45,469 nt of DNA, from the NCBI GenBank assembly GCA_029210205.1, contig JARGOD010000010.1:1-45469 (forward strand), given 5' to 3'. Position numbers and translations under genes: made by a program. Position 1 is the stretch's first letter; the number at the start of each line of letters is the position of its first letter. The stretch comes from Verrucomicrobiales bacterium. GTDB lineage: Bacteria; Verrucomicrobiota; Verrucomicrobiia; Verrucomicrobiales; DEV007. This document shows positions 1 through 8,275 of the stretch, one piece after another. The notes beneath the pieces are model-generated. The model was not told the DNA's origin. It did not search any database and saw only the letters and a list, made by a program, of their open reading frames with translations.

Positions 1-5
1 GTCTG

Positions 6-1307
6 TCACTCTACCATCGTGATTGTCTTTAACTGCTTGAGCCGGCCCAATGGGTGTTCTCCTATCAGCCAAACGTGGAGGCGCCCCGTTTTCTTCAAAA
101 GATTGGCGGGCACGGTGATCGAACCCGCGCGGCGGTCTGCGTTAGTCAAGAAGAGCGGATGACGTCCATAGCTGTCCGAAATACTTTGCAGGTTGATCGC
201 AATAATTTCCATGTTTTCGGGCTTGAAAGAAACGGACCACTCTTTGCTGATCGATATGCTTTCGGGAACCTCGTAGTTAAGATCGCACACCGCAAAATGG
301 CAGGACTCACTTTGCGATCCGTCCGCATGGGTGACCGCCGCGGTGTAATCGCCGCATTCGGTAAAAATGCGTTCGACGACGCCGGGTTGAGTCATCGTAA
401 TTTCTTCGACAACGTTTTCATCGCATCGAATCACGAGAGCTTTCGTCCCGCGTTCGTCCCGATCCATCACGTTGAATTTTACCGGCTGCCCCTTTTCGTA
501 GACCACCCAGTCTCCGAGATCAAGGAGGAGTGAACGGTTGATCGTGGGCGGTGCGGCGTCGTTCTCGTAGTTGGGAAAATGGAGGGGCTCGGCGCGATTT
601 GATCCTCGCCACTGGTCCAGGTCAGTGATGCGGTAGAGTTCTCTCTTCTTTGCGGCAAGATGCGCGTCAAATTCGGCGACGGTTCGCTCCGTCGAGATGG
701 TTGTGGGCGGTTTGCTCTCTTCGACGAGGATGGAGAAGACCTCGCCTCGACTACTGTGAGTTACGGCGGTCACGATCTCGATGTGCGAGCCGCCGTTCTT
801 TCGTGCTGGCGGGGTGAAAATGATATCGCCCACCCGGGCGGCGCGACCAGACTGTGGAGCGACTGGGATAACTCCTTCACGAAAGTCCGGCCCATGATGG
901 CGGCTCACCTCAGGAACGCCGCAGAGTAGGGCGTAACTGGTGTAAGATGAGCAAACGGCACCGTAAAACGCTGCCGCGTTTGAAAGTTTCCCAACGAGAG
1001 TCTCGGTGTAGAGAACACTCCGTGGATTTTCGACAGCGGCAAGAAAGGTGCGCAGGCTGATGTCGTAGCCAATATAGCGACCGATGGACCTGACGCTGGA
1101 GTAGGGGACCCCGGTGTATTCCGTTCCCTTTTGGAAAAACCCGCCTTTGCGGTTTGGCATGGTTTCGGCAACGGGAGTCCATTTCACCTCGGAGAGGAGC
1201 TTTGCCCTCGCGGCGGCTTCGCTTTCCCAGACTCCGGGGAGTTCGGCTGAAATCGTGTTGGAAGAATAAATCGACAAAAACACTATAAGGATGAGGGGAG
1301 TTTTCAT
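6..1307 (-). CDS. Secreted NlpC/P60-like cysteine hydrolase, uncharacterised
   Basis: Predicted 433-aa exported protein. The start at 1307 is chosen because it places a signal peptide (residues 1-21, hydrophobic core ending ISA-E) at the N-terminus; the longer reading frame upstream gives an unconvincing leader. The N-terminal half resembles the NlpC/P60-like papain fold: a candidate nucleophile C119 sits at the start of a helix (GAVCSSYTSYAL), a GDIIF strand follows at about 160, and a candidate catalytic His lies at 175 (SHIEIV). The C-terminal 200 residues look like beta-rich domains with no family I recognise. A wall- or amide-cleaving role in the periplasm is inference. It diverges from the small secreted protein at 1460. 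Fold assignment is moderate; substrate unknown. Confidence 0.6.
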   Translation of the reverse strand: MKTPLILIVFLSIYSSNTISAELPGVWESEAAARAKLLSEVKWTPVAETMPNRKGGFFQKGTEYTGVPYSSVRSIGRYIGYDISLRTFLAAVENPRSVLYTETLVGKLSNAAAFYGAVCSSYTSYALLCGVPEVSRHHGPDFREGVIPVAPQSGRAARVGDIIFTPPARKNGGSHIEIVTAVTHSSRGEVFSILVEESKPPTTISTERTVAEFDAHLAAKKRELYRITDLDQWRGSNRAEPLHFPNYENDAAPPTINRSLLLDLGDWVVYEKGQPVKFNVMDRDERGTKALVIRCDENVVEEITMTQPGVVERIFTECGDYTAAVTHADGSQSESCHFAVCDLNYEVPESISISKEWSVSFKPENMEIIAINLQSISDSYGRHPLFLTNADRRAGSITVPANLLKKTGRLHVWLIGEHPLGRLKQLKTITMVE

Positions 1308-1459
1308 GAGACAGGTGGTCAATTTGAGTGCTTTTCCGGGCGGAAAACAATGCAATTCAGATCTGGTTCGCGGTCTTGCTTGATCATCAAATTTCGCGCT
1401 TGCTCGCTGGGCGGAACTCATTCATTTTTGTGTCCACATTGCATCCCTGAATCTTACCC

Positions 1460-1990
1460 ATGTTCCGCTGTTTCATTGTTCTTTTGTTCTTCGTTCTGAC
1501 CTCTCTTGTCCAAGCATGGGATGCAGACGACGAGACCTTCGACCCGACGGTTTTTGAGACCATCATCGATGGTGCGTCGCGACTTGGTGATCCGTCTCCA
1601 TTTTATCGCGAAGGATATGAAGAAAGAGGGTTCACGAATGTTGGCTTTTCGAAGCAGGAGGATCCTGCCAACTCGACCGTGAATCTCACTTTTATCCTGA
1701 TGCCGAGGGATGATGATCCGGCAAAACTGCTCGGGGGCGCGCTCTTTCTTCCGGCAAAAGCGGGAGAGGCGCTCGCTGACGCGCTCGAGGCGGGATCCAA
1801 GTTGGAAAAGTCACACACGGTCACAAAGGGTGGCTGGATGGGTGACTGGACTCTGACTCACGACCCTGAGGCCGGGATGGTTTTTAAGCAGGAGAAAGAC
1901 GGTCAGTCGGTGACTTTCACGCTTGGTGTTCCAGCGGCAAAGAAGCTTGCGGGAGCGCTTCGGCATTCGCTTGCCGGTTTGGCGGAATAG
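1460..1990 (+). CDS. Small secreted protein of unknown function
   Basis: A 176-aa protein with a clear signal peptide (residues 1-19, core of Leu/Phe/Val, cleavage near VQA-W). The mature part is acidic and has no motif I recognise. It contains a region of likely beta strands around residues 60-80 and a helix rich in Ala/Leu at 95-115. It diverges from the NlpC/P60-like gene and converges with senB, with only 12 bases between the stop codons. Probably periplasmic or outer-membrane associated; no function can be assigned from sequence. Confidence 0.6.
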   Translation: MFRCFIVLLFFVLTSLVQAWDADDETFDPTVFETIIDGASRLGDPSPFYREGYEERGFTNVGFSKQEDPANSTVNLTFILMPRDDDPAKLLGGALFLPAKAGEALADALEAGSKLEKSHTVTKGGWMGDWTLTHDPEAGMVFKQEKDGQSVTFTLGVPAAKKLAGALRHSLAGLAE

Positions 1991-2002
1991 CCTTTCCTCG
2001 AT

Positions 2003-2953
2003 CTAGCTTTCACCCAGTTTGTTGACGATTTTGAGGATCGCCTGCTTCTCTGTTTCAGGGGCGAACTGCCCGGCAAAGTGAGACGCCTGCTCTTTGAGGG
2101 TAGCGTAGAAATCAGGATCCGTTTCAGCTCTGGACAGCATGGCCGCGAGGTCTTTTTCTCCTCCCACCTCGAAAAGCCCGGGATAGTCATCACCGACAAG
2201 ACCGACGACTCCGGCGATGCGAGAGGAAAGCACGGGTGTTCCGTGGACGATGGACTCGCCGACGACGCGGGCACCGCCTTCGCTGAGGGATGAAAGCACC
2301 ATAAGGTGCGATGACGCAATCACCTCGGCGGTTTCGGTTTCGCTCAACTCTCCGAGCCAGTCATAACGCGGGTTATCTTTCTCTTCAGCAGCAACTAGAG
2401 CAGCGTATTGGCTCTCAAGAATCCCGCCGACGTGCCGGATTCGAATTTTTGATGAAGCGGGAAGACGGCGGGAGGCCTTTGCCGTGAGCAGGGGGTCTTT
2501 GACGTCGCGGAGATGGCCGACAACGGCAACGTTGAATTCGCTCGTCGATTTCTTTACGGGCCCGGAATGAGTCTTTGCTGACTGGATTATGGTGACAACC
2601 TTATCACGACAGTCCTCGGGGACCTGGCCGATGGCTCTGCGCTGCAATGTCACGAGAGCGTCAGCTTTCCTCATCGTGTCGATAGCGTCGTCGCTTGGCG
2701 CTGGATAAATATCAGTGCCGGTGAGGGCTAGGATGATTTTTCCTTTAGGGACTGATTTTTTGAAACCAAGAACTGCCTCCCTGCTTTTGACGGCATGCAG
2801 GGCGATAAAGATTTCCGCCTCCTCACCTTCGTAGTGAGAAATTGTCCTGACCTCATGGCCTGCTTCACGTAGCATCGTAACCCACTGTGACGAAGTCTGA
2901 TGGTTACCGTTTCGGCGGACGGTGCTCGCCGGACTGTAGAGAAGGATTTTCAT
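2003..2953 (-). CDS. senB: SenB-type selenosugar synthase (TIGR04348 glycosyltransferase)
   Basis: A 316-aa GT-B-fold glycosyltransferase. Known members of the SenB family join selenophosphate to a UDP-sugar, making a selenosugar, the first C-Se bond of selenoneine synthesis. Visible family hallmarks are the N-terminal Rossmann start (KILLYSPAS), ALHAVKS at about 51, ALTGTDIY at about 75, QSAKTHS near 124, GHLRDVKDP near 147, NPRYDWLGEL around 194 and the C-terminal donor-site block SEGGARVVGES with GTPVLSSRI and DYPGLFEVG around 225-265. It diverges from the Sec-containing selD across 90 bp, as expected for an enzyme consuming SelD product. No SenA-like (DinB/FGE-sulfatase) selenoneine synthase lies in the window, so the final product is unknown. 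A generic glycosyltransferase role is the alternative, but the motif match and selD neighbour argue against it. Confidence 0.85.
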   Translation of the reverse strand: MKILLYSPASTVRRNGNHQTSSQWVTMLREAGHEVRTISHYEGEEAEIFIALHAVKSREAVLGFKKSVPKGKIILALTGTDIYPAPSDDAIDTMRKADALVTLQRRAIGQVPEDCRDKVVTIIQSAKTHSGPVKKSTSEFNVAVVGHLRDVKDPLLTAKASRRLPASSKIRIRHVGGILESQYAALVAAEEKDNPRYDWLGELSETETAEVIASSHLMVLSSLSEGGARVVGESIVHGTPVLSSRIAGVVGLVGDDYPGLFEVGGEKDLAAMLSRAETDPDFYATLKEQASHFAGQFAPETEKQAILKIVNKLGES

Positions 2954-3043
2954 GAAGGGTTCCGATCGGCTTCATTTCTCATGGAAAAACTGAAAGCTTC
3001 ATGAGAGCATACGCGTCCCAGAGCGTATCTAAAAACGCAAACC
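2954..3043. promoter_or_regulatory. Divergent senB-selD control region with two inverted repeats
   Basis: This 90-bp gap must hold the promoters of both senB and selD. It contains a perfect 7-bp inverted repeat, TCTCATG at 2977-2983 and CATGAGA at 3000-3006 (16-base spacer). A second, 6-bp inverted repeat follows: ATACGC at 3009-3014 and GCGTAT at 3023-3028, spacer 8. The first could be an operator between the two promoters; the second, just upstream of the selD start, could be an operator or a leader hairpin. The repeats are seen directly; regulatory function is inference. Confidence 0.4.
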
Positions 3044-4102
3044 ATGTCCGAAGATATTAAACTTACTTCTCTTTCGTCCTGCGGCGGGTGAGCTTCCAAG
3101 CTCAGCCAGGAGGCACTCTCGCAAGTTTTGCGAGGACTCAGTCAGTATGAAGACCCCAGATTGCTCGTCGGCGCCAGTACCTCCGACGACGCGGCTGTGT
3201 ATGAACTTTCCGACGATCTCGCGATGGTTCAGACCGTCGATTTTTTCACGCCAATCGTCGATGATCCTTATCTCTACGGTGAAATCGCAGCGACCAACTC
3301 CCTTTCCGATGTTTTTGCGATGGGAGGACGTCCCGTTACCGCGATGAATATCGTCGGAATGCCGGCGGATGTCATTTCGCTCGACGTCATCCATGAGATT
3401 CTTCGCGGAGGAGCCGATAAGGTCAAAGAGGCAAACTGCGCGCTCGCCGGAGGTCATTCGATTAAGAATCCGGAGCCGATTTATGGACTCTCCGTGACAG
3501 GGTTGGTTAATCCTCATCGCATGATCACCAATGCGGGAGCAGAAGCGGGTGATGTGCTCGTTCTTACAAAGCCTCTCGGGACGGGGATCTTAACGACAGG
3601 AATTAAAAAAGGAATCACAGCAGGCCCGCTCGTGATCGAAGCCGTCTCGCTGATGAGTCGTCTTAACACTCCCGGCCAACGGATGGCGGAGGAGGGACTC
3701 GTCAAGTGTGCTACTGACGTGACTGGTTTCGGTCTTCTCGGGCACCTGATTTCCCTTTGTCGTTCGAGTGGAACCCGCGCTGTGATTCATTCGCATGATA
3801 CCCCGGCGATATCGCCTGAGATTATCCGACTGATTGAAGAGGATGATTGTGTCCCCGGCGGAACAAAGCAGAATTTAAAAACAGCGGAGGCAGATACGGA
3901 GTTTGGTCCCCAGGTCTCCCAGGCGATGAAGTATCTTCTCGCCGATGCTCAAACGAGCGGGGGGCTTCTCTGCTGCGTCCCTGAATCCAATCTCAGCCGC
4001 GTCATGGAGATCCTCGACGAAGACGAGACACTCTCGAAAGCAGTCGTGGGTCATATCACCCCGGCAGGTGACGAGGGTGAGAAGTTGGTTTCAGTGGTGT
4101 GA
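3044..4102 (+). CDS. selD: Selenophosphate synthase SelD, itself a selenoprotein (in-frame UGA)
   Basis: SelD makes selenophosphate from selenide and ATP, the Se donor for SelA and SenB. A normal ORF call begins at 3128, but reading upstream in frame to ATG 3044 through TGA 3089-3091 restores the N-terminus: MSEDIKLTSLSSCGGU, then ASKLS. Sec16 aligns with the catalytic Cys17 of E. coli SelD and K19 with its essential Lys. A Cys at 13 forms a C-x-x-U pair. With readthrough the protein is 352 aa, the usual family length (E. coli about 347). Downstream motifs fit: DDAAVY (ATP/Mg site), TNSLSDVFAMGG, GGHSIKNPEP, DVTGFGLLGH and DAQTSGGLL. SelA, SelB and a selenium-type transporter follow on the same strand, so the cell can decode the UGA. 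A frameshift or pseudogene is unlikely because the upstream segment matches the family exactly. Confidence 0.95.
3089..3135 (+). promoter_or_regulatory. Candidate bacterial SECIS element at the selD UGA
   Basis: Immediately at and after the UGA there are two hairpins. The first uses the UGA itself: UGAGCU (3089-3094), loop UCCA, AGCUCA (3099-3104). The second is CUCGCAA (3118-3124), loop GUU, UUGCGAG (3128-3134), which may open to a 6-bp stem with loop AGUUU. A G-U in the apical loop is the SelB contact in known bacterial SECIS elements; here it lies 33 bases after the UGA, inside the spacing normally accepted. The second hairpin is the better SECIS candidate. Folding energy was not calculated. 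Confidence 0.7.
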
Positions 4103-4175
4103 GAGTGCTACTCGCACCTGTATCGGGGCGGTTGCAATTTGATTGGGCTCTGTCGATAGTTCTCAAACTCTCGAC

Positions 4176-5582
4176 ATGAGCTCGAAAACCCCGAATCCTT
4201 TTGCCCGTATCCCGGCGGTTGATAAAGTGCTGCACGCTCTCACTCAGCGTGAAGACATCGCTCCGCTTCCGCTGGCTCTCATCACGAGGGAAGTGCGCGG
4301 AGCCGTCGAGTCGCTCCGCGAAGAGGTGAAGAACGGCCGGACTGATGTTCCTGAGTTTGAGGAGTTCGTCGAAAGCTCGGCGAAGGCACTCGATTCGCTT
4401 TATCGTTCTCGGATTCATCCTGTCATCAACGGAACGGGCGTGTGCATTCATACGAATCTTGGTCGCTCGCCTCTGAGTGTCAAAGCCGTAGAGGGGATAA
4501 CGGGTGTCGGGCAGTATTACAATAATCTCGAACTTGATCTCGACTCGGGAGAGCGGGGGAAACGCGGTGGCTTTCTTGAGAAGTGCCTCGCGACGCTGAT
4601 CGGCGCTGAAGCTGCGACGATTACAAACAACTGTGCTGCGGCGCTGATTTTGATGCTCAAGCATCTCGCCAATGGAGAAAAGAATGAGGCGATCATCTCC
4701 CGCGGCGAGTTAGTCGAAATTGGTGGCGGGTTCCGTGTTCCCGAAATCATGGAGGCAAGCGGCACACGCCTTGTTGAAGTGGGAGCAACGAATAAGACTT
4801 CGCTCGAAGATTACGAGAAGGCGATCACACCGAAAACGGGAATGCTTCTAAAAGTGCACCGATCTAACTTTTGGATGGATGGCTTCACTCATGAACCGAC
4901 CACCGAGGAACTCGTTGCCCTCGGCAACGCCCATGGCATTCCGGTGGTCGAAGATCTCGGAAGCGGCGCGATGGTGATGACTGATTCCCTAGCGCCGATT
5001 CCTCATGAGCCAACAGCGAGCGAAGTTCTGAATCGCGGCGTCGACCTCGTCTGTGTGAGTGGCGACAAGCTTCTCGGAGGTCCTCAAGCAGGTATCATCG
5101 CCGGTCGTGCTGATCTCGTCGCAGGGATTAAGAAGGAGCCATTCTTTCGAGCGCTCCGATGCGATAAACTCATTTTGACAGCGATGCAGGAGACGATCGT
5201 TGAATACCTCGGGGCAGGCGAGAAGCCCGAACTTCCGCTGCTTCGCATGCTTTCAGCAAGTGTCGAAGACGACCTCATGCCGCGTGCAAAGGCGATCGTC
5301 GATTCTCTCAAAGAGATCGAAGGGCTCGAGGTAGGCACCGTCGAGACCATTGCCCGCTGTGGCGGTGGAACGATGCCGAAAGCTGAAATTCCGTCCCTCG
5401 CTCTCGATTTTCACCCCACTTCGATGAGTCTTCCAAAACTCTCAAAACTCCTTCGTGAGCAGCCTCTGCCCGTGATGGGATATATTGCCGAGGATCGTTT
5501 TCGGGTTGATCTCCGAACGGTCTTCCCCGAGCAGGACGGGAAGGTGGTCGAAAATTTTCTCGCAATTTTCCGAAAGGTTTGA
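4176..5582 (+). CDS. selA: L-seryl-tRNA(Sec) selenium transferase SelA
   Basis: PLP-dependent enzyme that converts Ser-tRNA(Sec) to Sec-tRNA(Sec) with selenophosphate. The ATG at 4176 gives 468 aa (E. coli 463) and an N-terminus of the expected type (NPFARIPAVDKVL); an in-frame TTG at 4143 would only add a non-conserved leader. The PLP Lys is K298 in SGDKLLGGPQAG, matching E. coli K295. Other family blocks are VINGTGVCIHTNLGRSPLS, NNCAAALIL, VEDLGSGAM and the basic stretch around FFRALRCDK that follows the PLP site. It lies 73 bases after selD on the same strand, so co-transcription is likely. Decameric bacterial-type enzyme expected; assignment is secure. Confidence 0.96.
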   Translation: MSSKTPNPFARIPAVDKVLHALTQREDIAPLPLALITREVRGAVESLREEVKNGRTDVPEFEEFVESSAKALDSLYRSRIHPVINGTGVCIHTNLGRSPLSVKAVEGITGVGQYYNNLELDLDSGERGKRGGFLEKCLATLIGAEAATITNNCAAALILMLKHLANGEKNEAIISRGELVEIGGGFRVPEIMEASGTRLVEVGATNKTSLEDYEKAITPKTGMLLKVHRSNFWMDGFTHEPTTEELVALGNAHGIPVVEDLGSGAMVMTDSLAPIPHEPTASEVLNRGVDLVCVSGDKLLGGPQAGIIAGRADLVAGIKKEPFFRALRCDKLILTAMQETIVEYLGAGEKPELPLLRMLSASVEDDLMPRAKAIVDSLKEIEGLEVGTVETIARCGGGTMPKAEIPSLALDFHPTSMSLPKLSKLLREQPLPVMGYIAEDRFRVDLRTVFPEQDGKVVENFLAIFRKV

Positions 5583-5690
5583 ACAGTGTCCTCGTCTCTT
5601 CTCCTGTCTTAATCCTATTGCAGGTTCTAAGTCGTAGACAACTTTGATCAAAATGATCAGATATTACCAAATAGCAAAACCACACCAACG
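5583..5690 (+). promoter_or_regulatory. Gap before the selenium transporter with paired TGATCA sites
   Basis: The 108-bp gap between selA and the binding-protein gene contains TGATCA at 5645-5650 and again at 5654-5659, separated by AAA. Each is its own palindrome, so the pair makes a symmetric 15-bp site 31-45 bases before the start codon. That position suits an operator or promoter element for the transporter genes. No good sigma-70 boxes or Shine-Dalgarno are obvious. The site is seen directly; its use is speculative. Confidence 0.25.
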
Positions 5691-6623
5691 ATGTTGAAAA
5701 GTTCTCTTTTCCGCGTCGGTCTGGCAGCGGTAACTACAATGGCCCTCGTCGGCTGCGGTGGTGACCCGTCGTCGGCTGACAATTCCGAAACCGCTTCTGA
5801 CGAAGGAGCGGCCACACTCTATCTCTCCGCCATTCCGGATGAGAAGATCACCGATCAGAAAGCCAAGTTTGATAAGCTGGCTGAATACCTCTCCGGCAAG
5901 CTCGGAGTGACCACTGAGTTCGTATTCTCGAAAGACTATGCGGATTCAGTCACAAAGTTCAAAAATGGCGAAGTTCACCTCGTCTGGTTCGGCGGGCTTT
6001 CCGGCGTTCAGGCTCGCATGGCTGTGGAAGGTTCCCAGGCGATTGCGCAGGGGAAGGCTGATCCGCAATACAAGTCGTATATCATTGCGAATAAGTCGAC
6101 CGGACTCAAGCCGTCGAAGAAGTTCCCGGCGGCAATTAAAGACATGACCTTCACGTTCGGTTCACCTGGATCGACTTCCGGTCGTCTTATGCCCACCTAC
6201 TTCATCATGCAGAACAATGGAGGGGTTACTCCTGACGAGTGGTTTGCAACGAAGCCCGGCTTTCAAATGAGCGGTGGCCACGTTGCGACGGCGAATGCCG
6301 TTGCAGATGGCACATACCAGGTTGGAGGCATTAACTACAAGACTTACGACAGTCTTGTTGAGAGTGATCCCAAGATTGCGAAGAACACGGTGAAGATTTG
6401 GACGACTCCGTTCTACGCAGACTACAACTTCACGATTCATCCAGAAGTGGAGGAAGTTTTCGAAGAGGGATTCATTGCAAAAGTTCAGGCCGCGCTAGTG
6501 GCGGCGCCTGCAGGATCTGATGCACTTAAAGCCATCAATCGCGAGTCCATTATTCCTGCGAAGAACGAAGATTTTGACGGCATTAAAGCAACTGCTATCG
6601 AAATGGGCCTTATCGAAGGCTGA
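5691..6623 (+). CDS. Putative selenate/selenium ABC transporter substrate-binding lipoprotein (PhnD-like, TIGR04553 type)
   Basis: A 310-aa lipoprotein: signal sequence with lipobox LVGC (Cys22), Ser/Glu-rich linker, then a PhnD-like periplasmic binding domain from about residue 41. Motifs typical of the putative selenate-transporter subfamily are visible: LYLSAIPDEK, LVWFGGLSGVQAR at about 97-109, AIAQGKADP, SYIIANKSTGLKP, FTFGSPGSTSGRLMP and TPFYADYNF. The FGSPGSTSGR loop corresponds to the anion-binding segment of PhnD. It is followed by its ATPase and two permeases and is bracketed by selA and selB, which supports an oxidised selenium anion as substrate. The sequence alone cannot exclude phosphonate or phosphite, but no phn catabolic genes are present. 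Confidence 0.85.
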   Translation: MLKSSLFRVGLAAVTTMALVGCGGDPSSADNSETASDEGAATLYLSAIPDEKITDQKAKFDKLAEYLSGKLGVTTEFVFSKDYADSVTKFKNGEVHLVWFGGLSGVQARMAVEGSQAIAQGKADPQYKSYIIANKSTGLKPSKKFPAAIKDMTFTFGSPGSTSGRLMPTYFIMQNNGGVTPDEWFATKPGFQMSGGHVATANAVADGTYQVGGINYKTYDSLVESDPKIAKNTVKIWTTPFYADYNFTIHPEVEEVFEEGFIAKVQAALVAAPAGSDALKAINRESIIPAKNEDFDGIKATAIEMGLIEG

Positions 6624-6639
6624 TTTTCCGATCATTACG

Positions 6640-7413
6640 ATGTCCTCCGCTTTTCAACTCCACGGAGTGACATGTCAGTTTGGAGACCTCGTCGCAGTCG
6701 ACGAGGTCTCTTTGTCGGTAAAAAAGGGCGAGAGAGTCGCCTTCATTGGGCCGAGCGGTAGTGGAAAGACCACGCTGATTCGCCTGCTCAACACAATGCT
6801 CGTTCCCGACTCGGGGGAGCTTTCGGCTCTCGGTGAGCCGGTCGCCGACCTCGGAGTCGCTTCATTGCGTGACCTTCGCGTGCGCATCGCGACAATGCCG
6901 CAGCACCTCGGACTCGTTGAGAACCTCACGGCCATTCAGAATGTCGTCCTTGGACGCGGAGGATCGCGCAGCACGATACGCTCTATCCGCGATCTTCTTT
7001 TTCCATCATCGAGAGACGCTCAGGAGATCCACAAACTCCTCGATCGAGTCGGAATCGAAGACAAACTTTACACCGCGATCTCCAAACTTTCCGGCGGCCA
7101 GAAACAGCGCGTTGCCATCGCCCGCGCTCTCTTTCAAAATCCGGAGGTGCTCCTCGCAGATGAACCTGTCTCGGCGGTCGATCCGGCACGGGCGCGTGAT
7201 ACCGTGAAGCTGCTTACCGGCCTTTCAGAGGAGCTTGGTTTTACCCTTTGTGTCAGCTTGCACCATCTCGAACTCGCAAAGGAATTCTTTCCCCGACTCA
7301 TTGGCTTGCGCGATGGAAGAATCGTTTTCGATGGGTCTCCTGAATCACTCAATGAAACGGAACTCGACGCGCTCTATCAACTCAGTGCCGAGGAAATGAT
7401 GACCGATGCCTGA
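6640..7413 (+). CDS. ABC transporter ATPase, PhnC-like (putative selenium importer)
   Basis: A 257-aa cytoplasmic ATPase. The start at ATG 6640 lies 16 bases after the binding-protein stop and gives the normal N-terminus (AFQLHGVTCQFGD); the longer upstream frame overlaps that gene and is rejected. Walker A is GPSGSGKTT at 37-45, the Q-loop region reads ATMPQHLG, the ABC signature is LSGGQ at 150-154, and Walker B is VLLADEP around 170-176 followed by the D-loop SAVDPA and switch His in SLHHLE. The length equals PhnC-type subunits. It powers the two permeases downstream; its end overlaps the next gene by 8 bases. Confidence 0.9.
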   Translation: MSSAFQLHGVTCQFGDLVAVDEVSLSVKKGERVAFIGPSGSGKTTLIRLLNTMLVPDSGELSALGEPVADLGVASLRDLRVRIATMPQHLGLVENLTAIQNVVLGRGGSRSTIRSIRDLLFPSSRDAQEIHKLLDRVGIEDKLYTAISKLSGGQKQRVAIARALFQNPEVLLADEPVSAVDPARARDTVKLLTGLSEELGFTLCVSLHHLELAKEFFPRLIGLRDGRIVFDGSPESLNETELDALYQLSAEEMMTDA

Positions 7414-8275
7414 TGCGGGGAAATATGGGAGGAGACGTTGGGTTGTTCTTGGAATCGGGCTGCTCTTTCTTGTTTGTGCCTGGTCACTCGGATTGACCCC
7501 GGCAGGCTTGATCCCTCCTGATGCGACCCGCTGGGAACGAACGGGGGAATTCTTTAAGGCAGCCCTGAATCCTGCCTTCGATTACGAAGATCCCAATGTC
7601 CCTGATGATGCTGATCCTATTTGGCTAAAGGGACTCAAGGGTGTTTTTCTGACGCTCAAATTTGCTTTTGGTGCGATGAGTCTGGCGATTCCCGCGGCCC
7701 TCGTCATGGGATTCTTCGGTTCTTCCTCATGGTGGCCTTCACCCTGTGGTCGTGCGTTGAAGGGGGGGCTGCAAACCGTCTACTTTTCGTGTCGGTTTCT
7801 CATGAGCCTCCTTCGATCGATTCATGAGTTGATCTGGGCTCTTTTGATTCTCTCGGCCTTCGGAATGTCTCCGCTCGCCGGGATGGTAGCCCTTGCCTTG
7901 CCGTTTTCAGGCACTCTCGGCAAAGTCTTCTCGGAACTGATCGATGAGGAGGCGCGCGATGCAGCCTCAGCGCTGAAAGCCATTGGCCATCGTCCGGTGC
8001 AAACCTTTCTCGTGGGGACGCTTCCGGCAGCGTTGCCAAATCTTATCACCTACAGCTTTTATCGTTTTGAGTGTGCCTTGCGCTCCTCAGCCGTACTCGG
8101 CTTCGTCGGTATCGAAACAATCGGTCTCTACATCGAACTCTCTCACGAGGAATTTTATTACCGCGAAGTATGGACCTATTTCTATCTTCTTCTCGCGCTC
8201 ATCGTCGTTGTCGATTTCTGGGGCGCGGGGATTCGGAAGCGTCTCAATGCTAACACGGGAGGATGCCGGGCATGA
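7406..8275 (+). CDS. ABC transporter permease, PhnE-like (first of two)
   Basis: A 289-aa inner-membrane protein with about six hydrophobic segments. It starts 8 bases before the ATPase stop, so translation is probably coupled. The conserved cytoplasmic EAA-type loop that contacts the ATPase is visible around residues 175-200 (ELIDEEARDAASALKAIGH). The later block YSFYRFECALRSSAVLGFVG is typical of PhnE-family permeases. An extended first periplasmic loop (about residues 30-65) lies between TM1 and TM2. It probably forms a heterodimer with the next permease. Confidence 0.88.
   Translation: MPDAGKYGRRRWVVLGIGLLFLVCAWSLGLTPAGLIPPDATRWERTGEFFKAALNPAFDYEDPNVPDDADPIWLKGLKGVFLTLKFAFGAMSLAIPAALVMGFFGSSSWWPSPCGRALKGGLQTVYFSCRFLMSLLRSIHELIWALLILSAFGMSPLAGMVALALPFSGTLGKVFSELIDEEARDAASALKAIGHRPVQTFLVGTLPAALPNLITYSFYRFECALRSSAVLGFVGIETIGLYIELSHEEFYYREVWTYFYLLLALIVVVDFWGAGIRKRLNANTGGCRA

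Noticed and set aside
3128..4102. SelD starting at 3128 (324 aa)
   Set aside because: This omits the catalytic residue and conserved N-terminus; the in-frame UGA reading from 3044 fits the family.
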